Of a stretch of 5,793 nt of DNA, positions 1 through 4,523 are shown one piece after another. A program made the position numbers and the translations under genes. Where the stretch lies: positions 1-5,793 of the forward strand of contig JABMQG010000475.1 of the NCBI GenBank assembly GCA_013203365.1. Reading direction: 5' to 3'. Numbering within the stretch: position 1 is the first letter of the stretch; every line of letters begins with the position of its first letter. The DNA comes from Planctomycetota bacterium. Lineage in GTDB: Bacteria > Planctomycetota > Phycisphaerae > SM23-33 > FEN-1343. The notes beneath the pieces are model-generated. The model worked only from the letters and a program-made list of their open reading frames with translations, was not told the origin of the DNA and did not search any database.

Positions 1-645
1 CGAGATTGGGTCCAGGCCTGAGCAGGGCTCATCGAGCAGGAGAACCTCAGGTTCCAGCGCCAAGACCCTGGCCAGACACAGACGCTGCTGCTGCCCGCCG
101 GAAAGGTTTGTCGCCGGCTCGGTGAGCCTGTCTTTGATCTCATCCCAGAGGAAGGCGTTTTTCAGCGAACTCTCGACGATTTCGTCCAACCTGCCGCGGG
201 CGCGTTCCCCAGCCATCCGCGGGCCGAAGGCGACGTTCTCGTAGGCGGACCAGGGTAGGGGGGTCGGTACGGCATAGACCATTCCCAGCCTTCGGCGAAG
301 CGATGGCACGTCCGCATCCTCGTCGTAGATGTCTTGCCCGTCCAGGAGGATCCTGCCTCTCTTTTCAAACTTCAATTCCAGGTCGTTCAGTCGGTTTAGA
401 CTGCGTAGGAATGTCGTCTTGCCGCTGGTCGCCGGCCCTATGATCGCCAGCCGTTCGTTTGGATACACATCCAGGTTGATGTGGTTCAGGACGCAAACCG
501 ACCCGAAGAACGCGCTGAAGTCTTCAACTACGATCTTAGGCTCAACCGTCTTGCCGGCTGTTCCTGCTGCCGAGACGGCGTTACCTTGTGGCCCGCTGGT
601 CTTGCTTTCGGCTATTTCACTTGGCAGATCGTTCATGACGCTCAT
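1..645 (-). CDS. pstB: PstB-like phosphate ABC transporter ATPase, 3' end cut off by window
   Basis: This gene encodes the cytoplasmic ATPase of the phosphate importer; it powers transport through PstC/PstA. The frame is open from the ATG at 645 to base 1 (215 residues, about the first four fifths of the protein). Visible motifs are Walker A at residues 70-78 (GPATSGKTT), the signature LSGGQQQR at 181-188, Walker B VLLLDEP at 201-207 and the D-loop SGLD at 209-212; the H-loop lies outside the window. The sequence LRSLNRLNDLE after Walker A and YENVAFGPR at 135-143 are typical of PstB rather than other ABC ATPases. Start choice: the ATG at 645 overlaps the pstA stop as ATGA, exactly like the other junctions of the operon; an in-frame ATG at 636 is the alternative. 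Oddities: about 35 residues precede the ABC fold, more than usual; Walker A departs from the usual GPSGCGKST; and the Q-loop glutamine position (residue 125, in MVYAVPTPLP) is alanine. The family call is sure; function as a standard PstB is likely but not certain. Confidence 0.93.
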   Translation of the reverse strand, partial: MSVMNDLPSEIAESKTSGPQGNAVSAAGTAGKTVEPKIVVEDFSAFFGSVCVLNHINLDVYPNERLAIIGPATSGKTTFLRSLNRLNDLELKFEKRGRILLDGQDIYDEDADVPSLRRRLGMVYAVPTPLPWSAYENVAFGPRMAGERARGRLDEIVESSLKNAFLWDEIKDRLTEPATNLSGGQQQRLCLARVLALEPEVLLLDEPCSGLDPIS

Positions 646-1481
646 CTTTTCCCGGCTACGAATCGTTTCATGGCCCAGTACGCCAGCAGGTTTATCCCAA
701 AGATAACGACTATAAGTACCGAGGCGGTGGCATAGGCGTTGGCCATCGATATCCCCTCCCGCGACAGGATGTAGAAGTGCAGCGACAGCGTCCTGCAAGA
801 ATCGAAAACGGTCTTTGGAAACCCCAAGGCCGAGCCGGCCGTCAACATGATGGCCGCGGTCTCGCCTATGCTCCGCCCGATCGATAGCACGATGCCCGTG
901 CATATCCCAGGCATGGCCGACCGCAACACGACCTTGGTGACCATCTGCCAGCGGGTCGCTCCGAGCCCGTAACTGGCGTCACGGTATGCGCGGGGAACGG
1001 CGCGGATGGCCTCTTCGCTCGTACGAATGATGGTCGGCAGCACCATCAGCGACAACGTCAGTGCGCCTGAAAGCACCGACAGGCCCATTCCAAGCGTGAT
1101 CACGAAGAAAACGAAACCGAACAGTCCGAAGATTATCGACGGGATACCGGCCAGACAATCCGCCCCGAACCTGATCACGTTCGTCAGCCTGCTCTGCCTG
1201 GCGTATTCAGTCAGATACATGGCCGTGATCAAGCCCACCGGCGCCGCGATCATTATTGCCAGGCCGGTCACCCACAGTGTACCGATGATTATTGGGAAGA
1301 CCCCTCCCTCGCGCCCCATAGATCGAGGCGATTGAGACAGGAATCCCCAAGTCACGTGCGGCAGCCCATGCCATAGAACGTATGCGACAATGAACACTAA
1401 AATGCCCATCGTCAGGGCCGCCATCGACCACAGCAGTGACACGGCAATTCGCTGGGAAACGGCTGGGGAAACTATCCTCAT
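642..1481 (-). CDS. pstA: Phosphate ABC transporter permease PstA
   Basis: One of the two inner-membrane channel subunits of the phosphate importer, pairing with PstC and contacting PstB. The 279-residue length is close to the family norm. Hydrophobic segments lie at about 12-37, 62-90, 112-132, 134-152, 192-216 and 251-273, matching a six-helix permease. The ABC-permease coupling (EAA) loop is clear at about 156-179 (EEAIRAVPRAYRDASYGLGA followed by TRWQ), followed by the Pst-typical GRSIGETAAIMLTAGSALG at 202-220. The ATG at 1481 overlaps the pstC stop by 4 bp (ATGA), and the TGA at 644-642 overlaps the pstB start the same way, so translational coupling is expected. PstA rather than PstC is chosen from the C-terminal part (SLHFYILSREG, then a MANAYATA helix) and from gene order. 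Nothing looks broken. Confidence 0.96.
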   Translation of the reverse strand: MRIVSPAVSQRIAVSLLWSMAALTMGILVFIVAYVLWHGLPHVTWGFLSQSPRSMGREGGVFPIIIGTLWVTGLAIMIAAPVGLITAMYLTEYARQSRLTNVIRFGADCLAGIPSIIFGLFGFVFFVITLGMGLSVLSGALTLSLMVLPTIIRTSEEAIRAVPRAYRDASYGLGATRWQMVTKVVLRSAMPGICTGIVLSIGRSIGETAAIMLTAGSALGFPKTVFDSCRTLSLHFYILSREGISMANAYATASVLIVVIFGINLLAYWAMKRFVAGKR

Positions 1482-2347
1482 GCCTGCCCGACCCTTCCGG
1501 GGCGCCGACGTGAGACTGCCAGCGCAATAGTGTTTAGCACCATTATGATCACGAACAGCGTTACCCCCGTGGCGAACAAGGCCTTGCGATGGTCTCCTGC
1601 GGCGTAACCCATCTCCAACGCAATGTTGCTTGTCAGTGTCCGCACTGGATCCAGGACGCTTCGGGGCAGGTCCAGCGTGTTACCGGCCACCATGATCACC
1701 GCCATAGTCTCACCTATGGCCCGACCCATGCCCAGGATGATTGCCGTCACGATCCCGGACTTCGCCGCCTTCAGCATAACCATGCGAGTCGTCTGCCATT
1801 CGGTAGCCCCCAGGGCGATCGAACCTTCACGATACGTTCGCGGCACAGCCCGCAGGGCGTCGAAGCTGATGCTCGTCACCGTAGGCAGCACCATGACCCC
1901 CAGCACGACCGAAGCAGCCAGAACAGAAAGGCCTGGGCCGCCTATATAATCCCGTATGAACGGCACCAGTATCACCACGCCGATGAACCCGTAAACCACC
2001 GATGGAATCCCGGCCAGCAGTTCAATGCCTGGCTTCAGCAGCGAAACAAGCCTCGGCGGACAAAACTGCGCCAGCACGATTGCGCAGCCCAGTCCGAGCG
2101 TACCGCCGATCAGCATCGCTCCGACAGTCACTGCCACCGAGCCTACGATCATCGGGAAAATGCCGAACTCGCCCTCCTGCGGATACCAGTTGCTGGACAG
2201 GAGGAATTTGCCAAGACCCACCTTCATCATGATGGGCAGGCCTTCCCTGAAAATAAAGCCGGTGATCAGGGCAAGGCCTGATATCCCCGACATCGCCACG
2301 GCCATCAGGGTCAGACTGATGCACTTGTCTTTGGCGGCCTGCTTCAT
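1478..2347 (-). CDS. pstC: Phosphate ABC transporter permease PstC
   Basis: The second inner-membrane channel subunit of the phosphate importer, partner of PstA. It has 289 residues, somewhat shorter than the E. coli protein but within the family. Hydrophobic segments are at about 12-33, 64-93, 107-130, 139-158, 195-222 and 256-279. The first periplasmic stretch contains NWYPQEGEFGIFPMIVGS (53-70), typical of PstC. The coupling loop is at about 163-184 (DALRAVPRTYREGSIALGAT followed by EW), followed by GMGRAIGETMAVIMVAGN (206-223) and the PstC-like RSVLDPVRTLTSNIALEMGY (229-248). The ATG at 2347 overlaps the pstS stop as ATGA and the stop overlaps pstA as ATGA. The start has only weak Shine-Dalgarno sequence of its own upstream, which fits re-initiation by ribosomes finishing pstS. 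Confidence 0.96.
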   Translation of the reverse strand: MKQAAKDKCISLTLMAVAMSGISGLALITGFIFREGLPIMMKVGLGKFLLSSNWYPQEGEFGIFPMIVGSVAVTVGAMLIGGTLGLGCAIVLAQFCPPRLVSLLKPGIELLAGIPSVVYGFIGVVILVPFIRDYIGGPGLSVLAASVVLGVMVLPTVTSISFDALRAVPRTYREGSIALGATEWQTTRMVMLKAAKSGIVTAIILGMGRAIGETMAVIMVAGNTLDLPRSVLDPVRTLTSNIALEMGYAAGDHRKALFATGVTLFVIIMVLNTIALAVSRRRPGRVGQA

Positions 2348-3177
2348 GGTGCCCGAACCAATCCTTCCTTCTCCAGAATCAGCTGACCTGATGCGGACAG
2401 AACGAAATCAATGAAATCCTGCGATTGCCCGCTAGGCTGGCCCTTTACAACAAAAAGAAACGGCCGCATAAGTGGATATCGGCCGGCGGCAACCTCCTTC
2501 GGCGACGGTGCTACACCGTCAACCGCAAGCATCTTCAGCTCCCCGCCCACCAGGCCAAGCGACATGTACCCGATGGCGCAAGGATCGTGCTTGACAAGTT
2601 CCTTCACCGCGCCGTTGGACTCCTGAGTGAGGGCCTTGCGAGAGATGCGGACGACCCTATCGGCGCCGTTGTCCTTCGCTGCCATCACCAGCTTGACGAA
2701 GGCCTCACGGGTGCCGGAGCCTTCTTCGCGAGTGATCAGTCGGATAGGACGATCGGCACCGCCTACATCCTTCCAGTTGGTGGTCTGGCCCGAGAAGATC
2801 CTGCGGATCTGTCCACGAGACATGGCTCCAACACCGTTGGATGGATGCACGACCACGGCCAGGCCGTCCAGGGCGATAGTTATCCCGTGAAAAAGCTCTG
2901 CCTCCTTGGCCTTCAGTGCCCGCGAGCACATGCCGATCTCGGCGATGCCTTCCGCGCAAGCCTGTAGACCTGCCGTGGACCCGCCTCCCTGAATTTCCAC
3001 TTTCCTGTCGGGCCATGTGCGGTGGTATTCCTCCGAAAGCATCTCGGCAAACGGTTGGATCGAGGTTGAGCCGATGACGTTTACGGTTCTCTCCCTGGCA
3101 CGCCCGCCCCAGAGGAGGGAAACTACAGCCAGCGCCATCGCACAGCACAAGAACAGGATTAGCACGGTCCGCATCAT
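2344..3177 (-). CDS. pstS: Phosphate-binding protein PstS (compact type)
   Basis: The extracytoplasmic phosphate receptor that delivers phosphate to PstC/PstA. From the ATG at 3177 it has 277 residues, fitting the compact PstS branch rather than the longer E. coli form. After a hydrophobic N-terminus (about 4-23) come the ligand-loop motifs of the family: GSTSI at 36-40, GGGSTAG at 64-70, MCSR at 83-86, an Asp at 104 in IALDGLAVVV, and EEGSGTR at 151-157, which normally contacts phosphate. Start choice: an AGGA (3190-3187, minus strand) sits 9 nt before the ATG at 3177; a TTG at 3207 would add ten polar residues before the signal and seems worse; the ATG at 3174 is also possible. There is no lipobox: both cysteines at 11-12 follow a Leu, so the protein is either anchored by its signal segment or cleaved without lipidation. 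It is first in the operon and overlaps pstC by 4 bp. Confidence 0.94.
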   Translation of the reverse strand: MMRTVLILFLCCAMALAVVSLLWGGRARERTVNVIGSTSIQPFAEMLSEEYHRTWPDRKVEIQGGGSTAGLQACAEGIAEIGMCSRALKAKEAELFHGITIALDGLAVVVHPSNGVGAMSRGQIRRIFSGQTTNWKDVGGADRPIRLITREEGSGTREAFVKLVMAAKDNGADRVVRISRKALTQESNGAVKELVKHDPCAIGYMSLGLVGGELKMLAVDGVAPSPKEVAAGRYPLMRPFLFVVKGQPSGQSQDFIDFVLSASGQLILEKEGLVRAP

Positions 3178-3308
3178 GATTGGAAATCCTACCTTCCTTC
3201 CCGTCAATCCGCAACCGCCGGGGCCAAATGGTTCACTCGAATCAGGTCTTCAGAGCGTACTGCCGGATCACCCTGTGCCCGCTTCGTCGGCCGCTCAGGC
3301 CGCCAAGG

Positions 3309-3332
3309 CAGGCAAACAGGCAAACAGGCAAA
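3309..3332. repeat. Three tandem copies of an 8-bp unit (CAGGCAAA)
   Basis: Three exact, uninterrupted copies of CAGGCAAA (TTTGCCTG on the minus strand). They lie about 130 bp upstream of the pstS start and about 35 bp to the left of the AT-rich promoter island. The array may be a cluster of regulator-binding half-sites or simple slippage; the 8-bp period differs from the 11-bp period of classical Pho boxes. Confidence 0.85.
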
Positions 3333-3367
3333 AGTCTCCACGGCGGTTTGCTTGACTCGGTTCAGGT

Positions 3368-3376
3368 TGTTATAAT
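3368..3376 (+). promoter_or_regulatory. Extended -10 promoter element (TGTTATAAT), rightward
   Basis: A perfect extended -10 (TG-N-TATAAT) on the plus strand. A weak -35 candidate, TTTGCT at 3347-3352, is 18 bp upstream; the better-looking TTGACT at 3352-3357 is only 13 bp away, which is too close for normal sigma-70 use, though an extended -10 can work with a poor -35. It would start a transcript near 3383 with a leader of about 140 nt to the Met-rich gene. A second, weaker candidate lies closer to that gene: TTGACG 3463-3468 and TAAGAT 3484-3489 with a 15-bp spacer. Confidence 0.45.
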
Positions 3377-3521
3377 TGCCTAAAATTAAGTTGCGGTGCA
3401 CGGACGCAGAAGGAAACAGACCAGGGGGCCGCTTTCTTTCACAATGATTCTGGCGAGTGGATTTGACGGACCTGCGATATGCGTAAGATCGCGGAACCTT
3501 TTTCAAGACAGGAGAACAGGC

Positions 3522-4112
3522 ATGAAACGCACGATGTTTCTTTCAACCTTGTTTGTACTTATTGGCGGCGCTGTCTTGGCCGTTTACGCTGTGGATGCCG
3601 AAACCCCGCCGGCCGAGAAGGCCGTGTGTGAGCCTCCCATGGGCATGGGCGGTCCTGCATGTTGTATGATGCGGGCCAAGGGCGCTGAGATGCCCAAGGA
3701 CATGAAAGAGATGATGAAAGAGGCGAACATCAGCGATGAAATGATCAAGCAGCACCGGGCAATGATGAATGCTCCTTTGTACATGGACAGCCCAGCCGTC
3801 ATCTTGGGTATGGCCGACGAACTGGCCCTCACCCAGGAGCAAAAAGCCGATCTCATGAAGATCGAGAACAAGGCACGACAGGAAGCCTTGGCCGTATTGA
3901 ATGCCAAGCAACAGGAAGGGCTAGGCAAGATCGCCGATACATCCATGAGCGTGAAGCAATGCATGAAAATGATGCACGAAAAGATGAAACCGGCGATGAT
4001 GAAGAAGATGAAAGCCGACAAGACCGCCCCCGCCTGCTGCCCCATGAGGGGTCAGCATAAGATGAGGTCGATTAAGCCGGAGATGATGAAGGAACACGCC
4101 CCCGCCAAATAG
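3522..4112 (+). CDS. Exported Met/Cys-rich protein with LTxxQ motif, Spy/CpxP/ZraP-like
   Basis: A 196-residue protein, probably periplasmic. Residues 1-26 form a signal peptide (MKRT, hydrophobic core 6-23, probable cleavage after VDA at 24-26). The mature part has about 26 Met in 170 residues, including pairs at 49-50, 64-65, 81-82, 150-151, 159-160 and 188-189. It has six Cys (36, 47-48, 147, 172-173) and four His (78, 152, 179, 192). The central stretch 93-137 (ILGMADELALTQEQKADLMK and on) is a predicted helical hairpin with an LTQEQ motif like the LTxxQ proteins of the periplasmic stress and metal group (Spy, CpxP, ZraP). Met, Cys and His clusters suggest soft-metal (copper, silver, possibly zinc) binding; this is inference from composition. 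Start choice: GGAG at 3511-3514 lies 7 nt before this ATG and the signal peptide begins here; an upstream in-frame GTG at 3396 would add 42 residues ahead of the signal and is rejected. It diverges from pst, with no metal transporter or sensor visible in the window. Confidence 0.85.
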   Translation: MKRTMFLSTLFVLIGGAVLAVYAVDAETPPAEKAVCEPPMGMGGPACCMMRAKGAEMPKDMKEMMKEANISDEMIKQHRAMMNAPLYMDSPAVILGMADELALTQEQKADLMKIENKARQEALAVLNAKQQEGLGKIADTSMSVKQCMKMMHEKMKPAMMKKMKADKTAPACCPMRGQHKMRSIKPEMMKEHAPAK

Positions 4113-4153
4113 GGATCTAAACGAAAAGAGCCGGCGTTTGATGCCGATACCGA

Positions 4154-4189
4154 AGCGAGGACGCCCGTCTAACCATGGGCGTCCTCGCT
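4154..4189 (+). terminator. Strong hairpin after the Met-rich gene, possible terminator
   Basis: A 13-bp perfect stem (AGCGAGGACGCCC, 4154-4166, with 4177-4189) and a 10-nt loop, 41 bp past the stop codon. No T-run follows, so it may be a Rho-aided terminator, an mRNA-stabilising 3' end, or a bidirectional barrier between the two convergent genes rather than a textbook intrinsic terminator. The mobile element begins 11 bp further on. Confidence 0.55.
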
Positions 4190-4199
4190 CGATGTCTAA

Positions 4200-4357
4200 G
4201 AGCCTATCCTAATAACCCTCTGGCTTCGGTCGGCTGCAACGCCGATCTGCGGCGTCGTGCTGCATCGGCAACCGTCGAAGGTTGCCTGCTTTGCACTCCT
4301 TGCATCTCGGCGTTTCGCTCGCCCTCGGGCCGACGAGGGATTATTTAGGATAGGCTC
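4200..4357. mobile_element. 158-bp MITE-like element, IS5-family style ends, TAA target duplication
   Basis: The ends are inverted copies: GAGCCTATCCTAATAACCCTC at the left (4200-4220; first 20 bases plus C) and its near-complement at the right (4335-4357). The outer 13 bases are identical and the remainder matches apart from two single-base gaps. A TAA flanks each end (4197-4199 and 4358-4360), as expected for a 3-bp target duplication. The core has no transposase frame but contains a hairpin, GCAACC/GGTTGC (4268-4285), and other GC-rich inverted segments. Ends starting GAGCC with a TNA target are found in the IS5 family (for example the IS1031 and ISL2 groups); the family assignment is from recalled features and needs a database match. 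It lies between two convergent genes and interrupts neither. Confidence 0.8.
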
Positions 4358-4360
4358 TAA

Positions 4361-4523
4361 ATCGAAACTGCGGCCAGGCGATCACTACGCGAGAGAAAAC
4401 CGTCTAAAAGCCAATGCCACCAACTCTACCTTCCATGGCGACTTGCTGGTCGTGCTCATTCTGCATTGTGCAACACTTACACCAAAATCGCGTCAGTCAA
4501 ATCCGGAGCTTTTCTACAGAGCA
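4361..4523. other. Non-coding spacer with no recognised content
   Basis: About 160 bp between the mobile element and the stop codon of the leftward PEP-CTERM gene. I see no credible small gene, no hairpin followed by T residues for the leftward gene, and no repeat. The whole gap 4113-4523 (411 bp) therefore contains only the hairpin, the mobile element and this spacer. Confidence 0.6.

Larger units (their letters stand above)
3178..3521. promoter_or_regulatory. Divergent intergenic region between pstS and the Met-rich gene
   Basis: 344 bp without a convincing gene. It must carry the promoter of the pst operon (leftward) and of the Met-rich gene (rightward). The only AT-rich part is about 3361-3390. 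On the minus strand a TATAAC hexamer (plus-strand 3369-3374) could be a -10 for pst, but no good -35 lies 16-18 bp upstream of it. I found no E. coli-type Pho box (7-mers repeated at an 11-bp period). The pstS leader would be about 190 nt if transcription starts at the AT island. A small inverted repeat, CGGCC/GGCCG, lies at 3288-3302. Confidence 0.55.

Noticed and set aside
1589..2281. Plus-strand open frame of 230 codons
   Set aside because: Entirely antisense to pstC, with a His/Gln/Arg-rich sequence lacking any motif; pstC on the other strand is unambiguous.
3309..3332. Classical Pho box in the repeat array
   Set aside because: The E. coli Pho box has 7-mers at an 11-bp period resembling CTGTCAT; here the period is 8 bp and the unit differs.
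3309..3332. CRISPR array
   Set aside because: The units are 8 bp and directly adjacent with no spacers.
3396..3521. Upstream GTG start adding 42 residues to the Met-rich protein
   Set aside because: The extension would bury the signal peptide, has no good RBS, and would begin only about 13 nt after the predicted transcription start.
3584..4045. Minus-strand open frame of 153 codons with hydrophobic residues
   Set aside because: It is antisense to the Met-rich gene. Its Ile/Phe/His content arises from reading Met and Lys codons backwards, and the plus-strand gene has an RBS, signal peptide and family motif.
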